Source: Noviherbaspirillum autotrophicum
GTDB taxonomy: Bacteria > Pseudomonadota > Gammaproteobacteria > Burkholderiales > Burkholderiaceae_D
Direction of reading: 5' to 3'
Assembly: GCF_000818395.1 (NCBI RefSeq)
Contig: NZ_JWJG01000028.1
Coordinates: 960,726-1,024,725, forward strand
DNA length: 64,000 bases
This document shows positions 44,077-52,749 of this stretch, one piece after another. The notes under the pieces were generated by a model. The model ran no database searches and was not told the DNA's origin. It saw only the letters and a list, made by a program, of their open reading frames with translations. Numbering within the stretch: the first letter of the stretch is position 1; each line of letters starts with the position of its first letter. The translations under genes were made by a program, and so were the position numbers.

Positions 44077-44105
44077 TTGAAAATCCACATAATTTTATAT
44101 ATACT
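44077..44105 (+). promoter_or_regulatory. Sigma-70 promoter of rpmB-rpmG
   Basis: TTGAAA (44077-44082), a 17-base spacer and TATACT (44100-44105) lie 42 bases before the rpmB start. Near-consensus boxes and ideal spacing suit a highly expressed ribosomal protein operon. Confidence 0.8.
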
Positions 44106-44146
44106 CTCGTTTTTCCAAAGTTTTGGATCTTTATAAGGAGTTAACC

Positions 44147-44383
44147 ATGGCACGTGTTTGCCAAGTGACCGGGAAGGGGCCGATGGTCGGCAACAACGTT
44201 TCCCATGCTAACAACAAGACCAAACGTCGCTTTTTGCCTAACCTGCAAAACCGTCGCATCTTCGTTGAATCCGAAAACCGCTGGGTTTCCCTGCGCGTGT
44301 CCAACGCCGGCCTGCGCGTGATCGACAAGATCGGTATCGACGCAGTGCTCGCCGATATGCGCGCCCGTGGCGAAAAAATCTAA
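44147..44383 (+). CDS. rpmB: 50S ribosomal protein bL28
   Basis: The 78-residue protein begins [20 protein letters not shown] and has the family block [21 protein letters not shown]. It is a standard length for bL28, of the large ribosomal subunit. AAGGAG precedes ATG 44147. The N-terminal Cys of VCQVTG is not paired with the other zinc ligands of the C+ form, so this is the zinc-free type. rpmG follows after 23 bases. Confidence 0.97.
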   Translation: MARVCQVTGKGPMVGNNVSHANNKTKRRFLPNLQNRRIFVESENRWVSLRVSNAGLRVIDKIGIDAVLADMRARGEKI

Positions 44384-44406
44384 GCGGCACTTATTAGGAA
44401 ATTATC

Positions 44407-44574
44407 ATGGCAAAATCTAACCGCGACAAAATCAAGCTGGAATCGACCGCAGGTACCGGTCACTTCTACACCACCACGAAAAACAAGCGCACCACGCCGG
44501 AAAAAATGTCGATCATGAAGTTCGACCCGAAGGCACGCAAGCACGTGGAATACAAGGAAACCAAGATCAAGTAA
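44407..44574 (+). CDS. rpmG: 50S ribosomal protein bL33
   Basis: The 55-residue protein reads [20 protein letters not shown], then [20 protein letters not shown] and a C-terminal [12 protein letters not shown]. It fits bL33 in length and sequence. It lacks the CxxC pairs of the zinc form, so it is the C-minus type. It ends the rpmB-rpmG operon and is followed by a strong terminator. Confidence 0.97.
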   Translation: MAKSNRDKIKLESTAGTGHFYTTTKNKRTTPEKMSIMKFDPKARKHVEYKETKIK

Positions 44575-44593
44575 TTGATCCGGCAGTTTCAAT

Positions 44594-44623
44594 AAAAAGC
44601 CCCGCAGTCGCGGGGCTTTTTTA
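44594..44623 (+). terminator. Rho-independent terminator of rpmB-rpmG
   Basis: AGCCCCGC and GCGGGGCT pair around a short AGT-type loop, followed by a T6 run. It stands about 20 bases after the rpmG stop. Confidence 0.9.
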
Positions 44624-44663
44624 TTGCAGTGTCATCCTTGGAACACGACTGACGCAGCCAACA

Positions 44664-44701
44664 AAAAACGCGGTCCGGAAAAATCCGCAACCGCGTTTTC
44701 C
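44664..44701 (-). terminator. Rho-independent terminator of the desaturase gene
   Basis: On the minus strand AACGCGGT and ACCGCGTT pair over a 15-base loop, which itself has an inner TCCG/CGGA stem, followed by a T-run. It lies about 40 bases after the desaturase stop. Confidence 0.75.
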
Positions 44702-44740
44702 ATTTACGCCGCCGACATCGATATGCCGACAGGCGACTCG

Positions 44741-45949
44741 TCAGGCATAGCTGCGCAAACGCAGCGAAAACTCTTGCAAGGCCTTGACTCCCGATGCCTC
44801 GGCGCGCACGCACCAATCCTGCAATTGCTGCAGCAATTGTTCGCGGCTCGAATGTGAACGCTCCCAAATCGCGCCCAGTTCCACCCGCATTTCATGCATG
44901 GTCTTGAGCGCCTTGCTGTGCGCGAAAAGTTCGCTCAATTGCTGACGCTGGGGTGCTTCCAGCTTGGCGGGTTCGCGCTGCAGCAGCTTCTTGGACGTCT
45001 TCAGGAACTTCGATTCGAGCTTCGCTTTCCCGGCGAGGCTCTCGAATTCGTCACGCCATGCGCGCCTTACCGACTTGGCATACTTGGCCATCACGTCGTA
45101 GCGGTTGGCGATCACCGATTGCAGCGTTTCGACATCCGCGACCGTTTTCTTGCGGTCGAATTTCGGTGCCGGCGCAACCTTCTTGACCTTGGCCAGGCCC
45201 AGCGACTCCATCACGCGAATATAGAACCAACCGATATCGAACTCATACCACTTGGAGGACAGCTTGGCGGATGTGCCGAAGGTATGGTGATTGTTGTGCA
45301 ATTCCTCGCCGCCGATGATGATGCCGATCGGGAAAATATTGGTCGAGGCATCGGTACAGTCGTAATTGCGGTATCCCCAAAAGTGGCCGATGCCGTTGAT
45401 GATGCCAGCCGCGCTGATCGGGATCCATAGCATTTGCACCGCCCACACGGTCAGGCCAAGCGCGCCAAACAGCAAAACATCGATGATCAGCATCAGGCCA
45501 ACGCCTTGCCAGCTATATTTGCTGTACAGGTGATGTTCCAGCCAGTCGTCCGGTGTGCCGTGCCCGTATTTTTCGATCGTTTCCCGATTTTTCGATTCGG
45601 CGCGATACAGTTCGGCGCCTTCCAGCAATACCTTCTTGATCCCGCGCGTCACGGGGCTGTGCGGGTCATCCTCGGTTTCACATTTGGCATGGTGCTTGCG
45701 GTGAATCGCCGCCCACTCCTTGGTCACCATGCCAGTAGTGAGCCACAGCCAGAAACGGAAGAAATGGCTCGGAATCGCGTGCAGGTCGAGCGCGCGATGC
45801 GCCTGGCAACGATGCAGGAAAATCGTGACGCTGGCGATCGTGATGTGGGTTACCACGAGGGTGTAAACCAGAATCTGCCAGCCGGTTGCGCCGGACAATC
45901 CATTCGCCAGGAAATCAAGAACAGCGTCAAACATAGTCTTTATGGTCAT
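44741..45949 (-). CDS. Acyl-CoA/acyl-lipid delta-9 fatty acid desaturase
   Basis: The 402-residue membrane di-iron enzyme introduces a double bond into fatty acids. The three His boxes are HRCQAHRA, HRKHHAKCE and HNNHH, set among four membrane helices. GHFWGYRNYDCTDASTNIFPIG is the usual strand before the last box. The C-terminal 130 residues form a charged helical extension (from KFDRKKTVADVETLQ) common in betaproteobacterial members. GGAG precedes the ATG. The likely role is membrane fluidity control. Confidence 0.92.
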   Translation of the reverse strand: MTIKTMFDAVLDFLANGLSGATGWQILVYTLVVTHITIASVTIFLHRCQAHRALDLHAIPSHFFRFWLWLTTGMVTKEWAAIHRKHHAKCETEDDPHSPVTRGIKKVLLEGAELYRAESKNRETIEKYGHGTPDDWLEHHLYSKYSWQGVGLMLIIDVLLFGALGLTVWAVQMLWIPISAAGIINGIGHFWGYRNYDCTDASTNIFPIGIIIGGEELHNNHHTFGTSAKLSSKWYEFDIGWFYIRVMESLGLAKVKKVAPAPKFDRKKTVADVETLQSVIANRYDVMAKYAKSVRRAWRDEFESLAGKAKLESKFLKTSKKLLQREPAKLEAPQRQQLSELFAHSKALKTMHEMRVELGAIWERSHSSREQLLQQLQDWCVRAEASGVKALQEFSLRLRSYA

Positions 45950-46026
45950 TAAAACTCCGGAAAATTACGCCCACGCAACCTGGCCAAGCGGTTGCGCGGC
46001 GATGCTCGGTGCTGATTGTACGCTTT

Positions 46027-47361
46027 TTAGGCGGCGCTCGCGGCCTGCATGGGACGGGCGTCGGCGACGCTTTCGGGGACCTCGAGAATGCGCACTTCGC
46101 GCTGAGGATAAGGCACTTCGATCTGGTTTTGCTGGAACATTTTCCAGATCAACCGATTCACGTCAGACAGCAAGGCCAGGCGCCCGTTCTCGGGGTCGGC
46201 AATCCAGAATGCCAGCTCGAGTTCGAGGCCGTCCGCGGCGAACGCCACCAGAAAAGCTTGCGGCGCCGGGTCCTGCAATACACGCGGCATGCCGGATGCC
46301 GCCAGCTCCAATAGACGCAGCACCAGGTCCATGTCGGTGCGATACCCTACTGTCACGCGCGTTGCCAGCCGCATGCGGCGGTCGGTCAGAGAGTAGTTCT
46401 GGACTACGCCGGACAATAACATTTCGTTCGGCACCACCGTTTCGATGCCGTCCATGCCGCGAAGTATCGTGTAGCGCGTATTAATTTGCGTAACCTGACC
46501 GGAGTGCTCGCCGATCTTGACGATATCCCCGATCGCGAGGCTGCGTTCCAGCAGGATCACGAAGCCTGACACGTAGCTGCTGACGATCTTTTGCAGGCCC
46601 AGGCCCAGGCCGACGCCGAGTGCGCCACCGAATACCGACAGCACTGTCAGATCGATGCCGACCAAGGACAGGCTGAGCAGCACCGCAAGCAGAATAAATA
46701 CCGCGCGGCCCATGCGCGCCAGCACGACGCGTAGCGACGAATGCATGGAATTCATGCGCATCAGCCGCTCTTCCAGGGATGCACCGGCCCACAATGCAAT
46801 GATGAGCGTGACCAAAACCGATGCCGCAGCCTGCACAATGGTCATCAGCGGCACCTTGTTGCGCCCGACGGGCAGCACCGTTTGCTCCAGGTAGGAAACC
46901 AGCTCCGGCCACAGCCCCGTGATATAGAGCGCGACCGCACACCAAACCAGCGTGGCGAACACCTTTTCAAACGCCAGCAGCGAGGTGCCCGCCTTGCCGC
47001 CGCGGGCAAAGATGCGGCGCAAAACATAGAACGCCAGGCGAATCAGCGCAAACGAGCCGACCAGCGGAATCGCGACCCTGAGCAGGTTGACGTGATAATG
47101 CCACTGCGCGAGGATCGTTTTGGCGATGGCGATGAACCCCAGCGCAAGCAGCGGTGACAGCACGCGTGTAAAACTCTTCATCCCCAACCGCATGACGCGC
47201 ATCTGGACTTCGCGCGATTCGACGCGACTGCGCACCAGACGTGCCAGCGCCCACCCGGTGACCAAGCATGCCGCCAAGGCAGCGATTTGCCACAACAGGC
47301 CGGGGTCACGCAGGTCGGACCAGAAATCGGATAAGAGGCTGGAGAGTGGGTTCTGATTCAT
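46027..47361 (-). CDS. MscS-family mechanosensitive ion channel
   Basis: The 444-residue protein has five to six N-terminal helices and then the MscS core. That core holds the pore helix GGALGVGLGLGLQKIVSSYVSGFVILLERSLAIGDIVKIG with Gly/Ala packing, and the beta-domain GQVTQINTRYTILRGMDGIETVVPNEMLLSGVVQN. A C-terminal alpha-beta domain follows. It releases solutes on osmotic downshock. Its ATG overlaps the stop of the PLD nuclease gene (ATGA), so they are co-translated. Confidence 0.92.
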   Translation of the reverse strand: MNQNPLSSLLSDFWSDLRDPGLLWQIAALAACLVTGWALARLVRSRVESREVQMRVMRLGMKSFTRVLSPLLALGFIAIAKTILAQWHYHVNLLRVAIPLVGSFALIRLAFYVLRRIFARGGKAGTSLLAFEKVFATLVWCAVALYITGLWPELVSYLEQTVLPVGRNKVPLMTIVQAAASVLVTLIIALWAGASLEERLMRMNSMHSSLRVVLARMGRAVFILLAVLLSLSLVGIDLTVLSVFGGALGVGLGLGLQKIVSSYVSGFVILLERSLAIGDIVKIGEHSGQVTQINTRYTILRGMDGIETVVPNEMLLSGVVQNYSLTDRRMRLATRVTVGYRTDMDLVLRLLELAASGMPRVLQDPAPQAFLVAFAADGLELELAFWIADPENGRLALLSDVNRLIWKMFQQNQIEVPYPQREVRILEVPESVADARPMQAASAA

Positions 47362-47912
47362 TTCTGGTATGGAGTCGCGTCCTGTCGATGCCGCTCCCAG
47401 TTCGCGGCATAGCGCGCAGCGAGCGCGGGATTCTTCCTAACGATCAAGATATTTTCCGCATTCTTGTGCTGTGCGGTCCAGGTGAAATTGAAGCTGCCGG
47501 TGACGACGGTCGCGTCCGGCGTATCCACATCGACGACGATGACCTTGTTATGTGCATTCTGATACTTGGTTTCGAGCCATACGGGTATGCCGCAGGCATC
47601 CAGATCAGAGGCCGCGGACGACGCGGTCTTCCCGAGCTGCTGTGCATCGAGCATCACGCGGACATCGACGCCACGCCGGCAAGCCGCGACCAGCGTCATG
47701 GTAATGGTTTTGCTGGTCAACAGATAGGCCTGTACCAGTACTTGCCGGCGCGCGTCGCGGATGGTTTCGGCAACCAGTTCTTCGACATTATCCCAAGGAG
47801 CAAATGCGGCCTGCAGCGTGCCGTGCGCGGCAAGCGGCGCATCTTCGGCAAGCGCACCAAACGCTGCCGACAGCACCAACGCACCAAACACGGCACGCGC
47901 ACGTACGATCAT
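47358..47912 (-). CDS. Phospholipase D family nuclease (Nuc-like), exported
   Basis: The 184-residue protein has a signal sequence (ARAVFGALVLSAAFGALA) and a single HKD motif AHNKVIVVDVDTPDATVVTGSFNFT, so it acts as a dimer like the Nuc endonuclease of Salmonella. It probably cuts nucleic acid in the periplasm. It is joined by four-base overlaps to rsmB before it and to the mscS-like gene after it. No partner hints at a more specific task. Confidence 0.88.
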   Translation of the reverse strand: MIVRARAVFGALVLSAAFGALAEDAPLAAHGTLQAAFAPWDNVEELVAETIRDARRQVLVQAYLLTSKTITMTLVAACRRGVDVRVMLDAQQLGKTASSAASDLDACGIPVWLETKYQNAHNKVIVVDVDTPDATVVTGSFNFTWTAQHKNAENILIVRKNPALAARYAANWERHRQDATPYQK

Positions 47913-49165
47913 TTCCTGCGCTCGAAAACCGCAGCAAAAAAGCCGTCGGTGCGGTGCACCTGCGGTGACAGCTTCAGATAGTCTTGCATCTCAAGTGCGA
48001 TCTTTTGCTCCTGCAGGACATCCTTCATCGGCACCAGGGCAAAGTCCGGATGCGACGCGAGGAACTGCGAGGCGATCGCTTCATTTTCCTCATCCAGCAG
48101 GCTGCATGTGGCGTAGACCAGTCGCCCGCCCGGCTTCACCAATCGTGCGGCGCTAGCGAGAATCGATGTTTGCTTGCCGTTCAGTTCGCAGACGGACTCG
48201 GGCGTCTGACGCCATTTCATGTCCGGGTTGCGGCGCAAGGTACCCAAGCCGCTGCAAGGGGCATCGACCAGCACGCGGTCGATCTTGCCTGCCAGGCGCT
48301 TGATCTTGGCATCGTTTTCATGGGCGATCACGACCGGATGCACATTGGACAGACCGCTGCGCGCCAGGCGCGGTTTGAGCTTGGACAGGCGCTTTTCCGA
48401 CACGTCGAAGGCGTACAGGCGGCCGGTGTTACGCATCGCCGCGCCGAGCGCAAGCGTCTTGCCTCCCGCGCCGGCGCAGAAATCCGCCACCATCTCGCCG
48501 CGTCTGGCCGCGACGATTTGCGCCAGCAACTGGCTGCCCTCGTCCTGCACTTCGACCGCGCCATCCTTGAACAAGGGAAGGTTTTGCAGCGCCGGCTTCT
48601 TCTTGAGGCGAATGCCGAGCGGCGCGTACGGCGCCGGTTCGCATTCGATGGCCGCTTTCGCCAGTTCGGCCAGCACGTCCTCGCGCTTGGCCTTCAAGGC
48701 ATTGACGCGCAAATCGAGCGGCGCCGGCTGGTTCAGCGCGCCGGCCAGCTGTAGGGTCGCAGCTTCACCGTCGCGCGCCACGAGCTTTTCGAACAGCCAT
48801 GGCGGGAGGTTGGCGCGCAATGCGACCGGCAATACCGCGCGGTCGATCTGCGCGATGCGGCGCAGCCATTCGCCCTCTTCCGGCGAAATGCCGCCGAGCG
48901 CATCGGTGCCGACCACGTCGGCAAGGCCAAGCAAGGCCAGGCGGCGCATCGCCGGACCATGGCCGGATTCGGAAAAGCTGGCGTAGGCAAGCTTGTTGCG
49001 CAAGACGGCGTATACGCCTTCGGCAACGGCATGGCGCTCGCGCGAACCAAGTTTCGGATGTTCGCGGAAATAGCGCGACAAAATGGCGTCGGCCGGGCCG
49101 GTGAAGCGCAACACTTCGCGCAGGACTTCTTCGGCATGGCTGACGACTGCGGGATGCAATCTCAT
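47909..49165 (-). CDS. 16S rRNA m5C methyltransferase, RsmB family
   Basis: The 418-residue protein has a NusB-like helical N-terminus and an AdoMet methyltransferase domain with DFCAGAGGKTLALGA (motif I). The two catalytic Cys lie in LVDAPCSGLGTLRRNPD and RLVYATCSLLDEENE. It methylates cytosine in rRNA, probably at position 967 (RsmB type). The N-terminal domain is less like NusB than in E. coli Sun, so another target within the NOL1/NOP2/Sun family is possible. purN lies 12 bases upstream. Confidence 0.87.
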   Translation of the reverse strand: MRLHPAVVSHAEEVLREVLRFTGPADAILSRYFREHPKLGSRERHAVAEGVYAVLRNKLAYASFSESGHGPAMRRLALLGLADVVGTDALGGISPEEGEWLRRIAQIDRAVLPVALRANLPPWLFEKLVARDGEAATLQLAGALNQPAPLDLRVNALKAKREDVLAELAKAAIECEPAPYAPLGIRLKKKPALQNLPLFKDGAVEVQDEGSQLLAQIVAARRGEMVADFCAGAGGKTLALGAAMRNTGRLYAFDVSEKRLSKLKPRLARSGLSNVHPVVIAHENDAKIKRLAGKIDRVLVDAPCSGLGTLRRNPDMKWRQTPESVCELNGKQTSILASAARLVKPGGRLVYATCSLLDEENEAIASQFLASHPDFALVPMKDVLQEQKIALEMQDYLKLSPQVHRTDGFFAAVFERRK

Positions 49166-49177
49166 TGAATTCTTTCT

Positions 49178-49792
49178 TTAAGCGGACACTTCTTCTTGCA
49201 CACGCACCAGACCATTGTCGATGGCAAGCCGTCCTTCGACAAACCACCGCACGGCGCGCGGGTAAATGAGGTGTTCCTGTACCAGCACGCGTTCTGCCAG
49301 CGTGTCTTCGGTGTCGTCGGGGTGGACTGCCACAGCTGCCTGAGCCACGATGGGGCCATGGTCGAGTTCGGCGGTGACGAAGTGCACGGTCGCGCCATGC
49401 ACCTTGACGCCGGTGGCCAGCGCCTGGCTGTGCGTGGCCAGGCCGGGGAAACTGGGCAGCAGCGATGGATGGATATTAAGCATGCGGCCGGCGTAATGTT
49501 CCACGAAGGCCGGCGTCAGTATGCGCATGAAACCCGCCAGCACCACGAGATCCGGTGCAAAACGGTCGATCTGCTCCTGCAACGCCGCGTCGAACGCTTC
49601 ACGCGACAGCCCCTTGCTGACAACGACTGCAGTCGGAATGCCATTTTCCGCGGCAAATGCCAGGCCCTCGGCATCGGCGCGATTGCTGATGACGGCGGCA
49701 ATACGGCACGGCCATTGCTCGGATCGCGCCGCACGCACGATTGCCTGCATGTTGCTGCCACGTCCGGAAATCAGGATGACGATATTTTTCAT
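49178..49792 (-). CDS. purN: Phosphoribosylglycinamide formyltransferase
   Basis: The 204-residue enzyme transfers formyl from 10-formyl-THF to GAR in purine synthesis. It begins KNIVILISGRGSNMQAIV and has LVVLAGFMRILTPAFVEHYAGRMLNIHPSLLPSFPG, with the catalytic Asn, His and Ser of PurN, and the Asp in TAELDHGPIVAQ. ATG 49792 is the family start; an ATG three codons upstream is possible. It is followed closely by rsmB. Confidence 0.95.
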   Translation of the reverse strand: MKNIVILISGRGSNMQAIVRAARSEQWPCRIAAVISNRADAEGLAFAAENGIPTAVVVSKGLSREAFDAALQEQIDRFAPDLVVLAGFMRILTPAFVEHYAGRMLNIHPSLLPSFPGLATHSQALATGVKVHGATVHFVTAELDHGPIVAQAAVAVHPDDTEDTLAERVLVQEHLIYPRAVRWFVEGRLAIDNGLVRVQEEVSA

Positions 49793-49823
49793 GGCGCGCA
49801 TTTTACCGCACTGTGGAAATAAA

Positions 49824-49848
49824 AAAGCCGACCGCGGGGTCGGCTTCC
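49824..49848 (-). terminator. Rho-independent terminator of the RNase-barstar operon
   Basis: On the minus strand AAGCCGACC and GGTCGGCTT form a 9-base-pair stem with a tight loop followed by TTTTTTATTT. It lies about 20 bases after the barstar stop. Confidence 0.88.
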
Positions 49849-49869
49849 GGCTCTGCGGAGATCGTTCGT

Positions 49870-50331
49870 CTATTGGAAGGAATAGAAAACCCGGAACGCC
49901 ACCTTCTTTTCAGCCCAAAACTCGGCCGCGTCACGGAACACGTCGAGCAGGATTTCACGCGCTTCCTTGTCGAACTTCGGCGTATTGGGCAGTTGCTCGA
50001 TCACCACCAGAAATCCGGGCTGCGGACCCGCCTTGTATGGGAGATCGGTCAGGCAATCGCTCAGCGCATCAAAGTTCTTGCCAAAATGCTTAGGAAAATG
50101 AAAAGCATTGGCAATGCATGCCAACACTTGCTGCTTGGTCGTCGCATCGGCGCAATACGCATACAGAAAGTGCTGGCCGAGGCGGGCGGCTTCTTCCTGC
50201 AGATCGGTGACCCGGAACGCACGGATGGACTGCACCACGTTCGGTGGCACGGTTTTAAACAAGCTCATGTCTTCCTCGGCTCGTACGATGTGCATAGAAG
50301 AAGGTTCAGTGTGGAATGACTCGAATCGCAT
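49870..50331 (-). CDS. Barstar-family RNase inhibitor
   Basis: The 153-residue cytoplasmic protein shows the barstar core FHFPKHFGKNFDALSDCLTDL, with the helix and Asp that plug the barnase active site. An N-terminal extension of about 45 residues precedes it, and LDVFRDAAEFWAEKKVAFRVFY is the last strand/helix. It starts three bases after the stop of the secreted RNase gene. That fixes its role as immunity to that enzyme and ensures matched expression. Confidence 0.9.
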   Translation of the reverse strand: MRFESFHTEPSSMHIVRAEEDMSLFKTVPPNVVQSIRAFRVTDLQEEAARLGQHFLYAYCADATTKQQVLACIANAFHFPKHFGKNFDALSDCLTDLPYKAGPQPGFLVVIEQLPNTPKFDKEAREILLDVFRDAAEFWAEKKVAFRVFYSFQ

Positions 50332-50334
50332 TGC

Positions 50335-50712
50335 TTACTCTCTGATGCGCCTGAAAGTCGCATAGTGGTCGTCGGTGTAGTAATACTCTCCCGATGATGC
50401 CGGCTCCCCTCCAGTGATGATGCGCCGGGCGCCGCGATTGCGCGCGCCGGGAGTCTTCACCGTAAATTCGTGATAATACCCGCGCTTCCGTTTCGGCAAA
50501 ACCCCTTCATAGTTGCCAAAAACGACACCGTCTTTGGCATATGGGAAAGGCCCGTTCTGCTTGATCAGCACCAACGTTTGCTGTGCCTCTTTGGGCAGAT
50601 CCCGGGCCGCGATGCTTTCCAGCGGCAAGGCCTCTCGTGCAAAAACCGTTACCGAGAGCAATACCGCTGCAAGAAAAAATATCCAGTTTTTCAGGAATTT
50701 AGCTTTTATCAT
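50335..50712 (-). CDS. Secreted barnase/N1-type guanyl-specific ribonuclease
   Basis: The 125-residue product has a signal peptide (WIFFLAAVLLSVTVFA) and a mature part of about 100 residues. This holds LPKEAQQTLVLIKQNGPFPY, YYHEFTVKTPGARNRGARRIITGG (catalytic Glu and Arg) and YYTDDHYATFRRI (catalytic His). All active residues of the N1/T1/barnase family are present. It may serve RNA scavenging or act as a toxin against rivals. The barstar gene follows at once. A conserved 23-base element lies 57 bases upstream. Confidence 0.9.
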   Translation of the reverse strand: MIKAKFLKNWIFFLAAVLLSVTVFAREALPLESIAARDLPKEAQQTLVLIKQNGPFPYAKDGVVFGNYEGVLPKRKRGYYHEFTVKTPGARNRGARRIITGGEPASSGEYYYTDDHYATFRRIRE

Positions 50713-50768
50713 CGTGGCCTGCTCGACCTAATTGCAAAACCAACAAGAATATTGATTTTAATACCGTA

Positions 50769-50791
50769 GGGTAACTTGTTGTCGTAAGCGA
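50769..50791 (-). promoter_or_regulatory. 23-base element shared with the fkpB leader, copy 2
   Basis: It starts GGGTAACTTGTT and ends GTAAGCGA, differing from the copy at 43161-43183 at three positions. It lies 57 bases before the RNase start in the same orientation to its gene. Confidence 0.4.
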
Positions 50792-51058
50792 ATCAACTCA
50801 ATTTGTGGTAAGAAATTCTCTAAATTGCTAACGTATTAACTTTCTTGCCAGCTTTCGAATTTCCCTCTGCTCGCTTTTTTGCAATGCATTATTTTGCGCG
50901 TGATTTCGCCTCCAGGAGATGAATCATTTTGCATGATTACCTTTGAATGGCACGCGATTACAAATTGTTTCAAAACTTACTTGCCTCTGAATAATTGCCG
51001 GTAGCCGCTGTCCGCTGGTTTGACGTTTAATGTACAAGAGGACATTAAGGAGAACGTC
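50792..51058. other. AT-rich divergent promoter region
   Basis: This region lies between the RNase gene (minus) and the repeat-rich exported protein (plus). No further gene or RNA is supported. Confidence 0.4.
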
Positions 51059-51358
51059 ATGCAGCAACTCTTCAGAATTTCAGTTTCCAGGCTCATTACC
51101 GCCATCGCGCTCGTTGCGCCATTGTCGCTTGCGCACGCCCACGGCGATGTCAACTGGTCAGTCAGTCTCGGCACAGCTCCGGCACCGATGTATGCTCCGC
51201 CACCGGTCGTCTATGTTCAGCCGCAACCGGTGTATGTGCGTCCGCAACCGGTGTATGTTCAGCCGGCAGCCTTGGTCGAATACCGGCAGCCTTATTACGT
51301 AGAGGAAGTGCGCTATCGGAAGCACGGCCACTGGAAGCACCACCATCATCACGACTAA
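51059..51358 (+). CDS. Small exported Pro/Tyr-repeat protein with His-rich tail
   Basis: The 99-residue protein has a signal peptide (SRLITAIALVAPLSLAHA) and then a short repeat VYVQPQPVYVRPQPVYVQP. It ends KHGHWKHHHHHD. The repeat of QP-x-YV type suggests an extended, rod-like part, and the His tail could bind metal ions. AAGGAGA lies before the ATG. Proteins of this sort are common in Burkholderiales and have no known role. A hairpin terminator follows. Confidence 0.75.
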   Translation: MQQLFRISVSRLITAIALVAPLSLAHAHGDVNWSVSLGTAPAPMYAPPPVVYVQPQPVYVRPQPVYVQPAALVEYRQPYYVEEVRYRKHGHWKHHHHHD

Positions 51359-51370
51359 TCTGGCAAAAAA

Positions 51371-51396
51371 TGCCGCTCCCTATGCCGGGAGCGGCA
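51371..51396 (+). terminator. Terminator-like hairpin
   Basis: TGCCGCTCCC and GGGAGCGGCA form a 10-base-pair stem over TATGCC, twelve bases after the stop of the Pro/Tyr-repeat gene. There is only a weak T-run. Confidence 0.7.
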
Positions 51397-51442
51397 CGCT
51401 TTCCTCACTCCTCCTGCCGCTTGCCTTTCTCACCGACACCGA

Positions 51443-52657
51443 TCAGGCAGTGCGAATCACGCCTTCCAGTGGCAACGCGACGTTTTCCGTCATACCAAAG
51501 AATTTCAGTACATCGGCACGGCGCTCCAGTGCGTCGGTTTGGCCGAGCCGGATCAACTCACTGGTGTAGCTTGCCTCGAACAGCAGGTAGGACGCCAGAG
51601 CGCCGCCGTGCGCGTCAGTCGCGCCGATTGCGCCAAGCAAGGCGCGGATCGGGCGCGGCAGGCTGTGGACATGACGCACGGCGATCTCGTCCAGACGCTC
51701 CGACGGCGCAATGATGAGCATGTCGATCGGCCGCAACGGCGTTCTCATCCTTTGCTCCTCGGTCAGGACGGACAGCGTCAGGTTGATGCGGCTCATCCGT
51801 TCGATATCGACCGCAAGACTGTCCAGGAAGATGCTGGACATCGCATGGCCGGCAATCTGCGCCAGGGTCGGATATTCTGCCCCCGGCGAAATGTCGCGCG
51901 GCTCCTCGACCAGCCGACCGGCGCCGACGACCAGCACCTTTTCGGCGCCGAGGTGGATCGCCGGTGAAATCGGCGCCAGCTGGCGCATCGAGCCGTCGCC
52001 AAAGTATTCGCGCCGCCCATTACAAAAGATCGGTGTGGCCGGAAAAATTAACGGAATGGCGGACGATGCCAGCAGGTGCTCGACACCAATCTGGCCGCGC
52101 AATGCGATGCGCTGCGACCGCACCCATGGCGCGATATCCGCTTCTGTCTGGAAGAAGGTGATGTGCTGGCCGGCGGTGTAGGACGATGCAGATACTGCCA
52201 GCGCGTGCAACGCGCCGTCGAGCAGCGCCGCATCCAGCCGGGGAAAATTGAGCATCCGGTTCAGGAGCGTCACCAGCGGTGTATTGTCCAGCAGCGCCTT
52301 CGGTGACGTCGCCCGCCACTTGCGCAATACCCAGCCGAACGACAGCAGCGACAGCCATTTCGCGCCGGACCGGATTACGCCCAGCGAATCGGCACGGTAG
52401 ACCTGGTCGACGCTGAAGTTTTCCCAGACATGCAGGACTCGATGCAGTCCTTCCTCGAAGTTATCGGCATGACATGCCAGCGCCGTAGCATTGATGGCGC
52501 CAGCAGAGGTGCCGCAGATGATGTCGTAAGGATTGCGCTCGGGCCGCCAGCCCGCTTCCCCCAGTATCGTGGATATGCCCTGCAGGACGCCAACCTGATA
52601 AGCGGCACGCGCACCGCCGCCGGTCAGCACCAATCCGGTTTTTTTCTTGTCTCCCAT
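51443..52657 (-). CDS. Patatin-like phospholipase
   Basis: The 404-residue enzyme has the oxyanion-hole block GLVLTGGGARAAYQVGVLQG, the nucleophile motif ICGTSAGAINATAL with Ser near residue 51, and the Asp of the catalytic dyad in YFGDGSMRQLAPISPAI. No signal peptide is seen, so it acts in the cytoplasm or is delivered otherwise. It hydrolyses acyl esters of phospholipids. The C-terminal third is usual for the bacterial group. It stands alone. Confidence 0.9.
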   Translation of the reverse strand: MGDKKKTGLVLTGGGARAAYQVGVLQGISTILGEAGWRPERNPYDIICGTSAGAINATALACHADNFEEGLHRVLHVWENFSVDQVYRADSLGVIRSGAKWLSLLSFGWVLRKWRATSPKALLDNTPLVTLLNRMLNFPRLDAALLDGALHALAVSASSYTAGQHITFFQTEADIAPWVRSQRIALRGQIGVEHLLASSAIPLIFPATPIFCNGRREYFGDGSMRQLAPISPAIHLGAEKVLVVGAGRLVEEPRDISPGAEYPTLAQIAGHAMSSIFLDSLAVDIERMSRINLTLSVLTEEQRMRTPLRPIDMLIIAPSERLDEIAVRHVHSLPRPIRALLGAIGATDAHGGALASYLLFEASYTSELIRLGQTDALERRADVLKFFGMTENVALPLEGVIRTA

Positions 52658-52722
52658 ATTGGGAGATTAGCAGGGCGGGTCATATTTGGGGAGAGCAGCC
52701 GCATGGGCATCATGCAAAAACA

Positions 52723-52743
52723 ACGCGGCCTATCCGGCCGCTG
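52723..52743 (-). terminator. Terminator-like hairpin after ggt
   Basis: On the minus strand GCGGCC and GGCCGC pair over five bases and are followed by GTTGTTTTTG. It lies just after the gamma-glutamyltransferase stop. Confidence 0.65.
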
Positions 52744-52749
52744 CATGCT

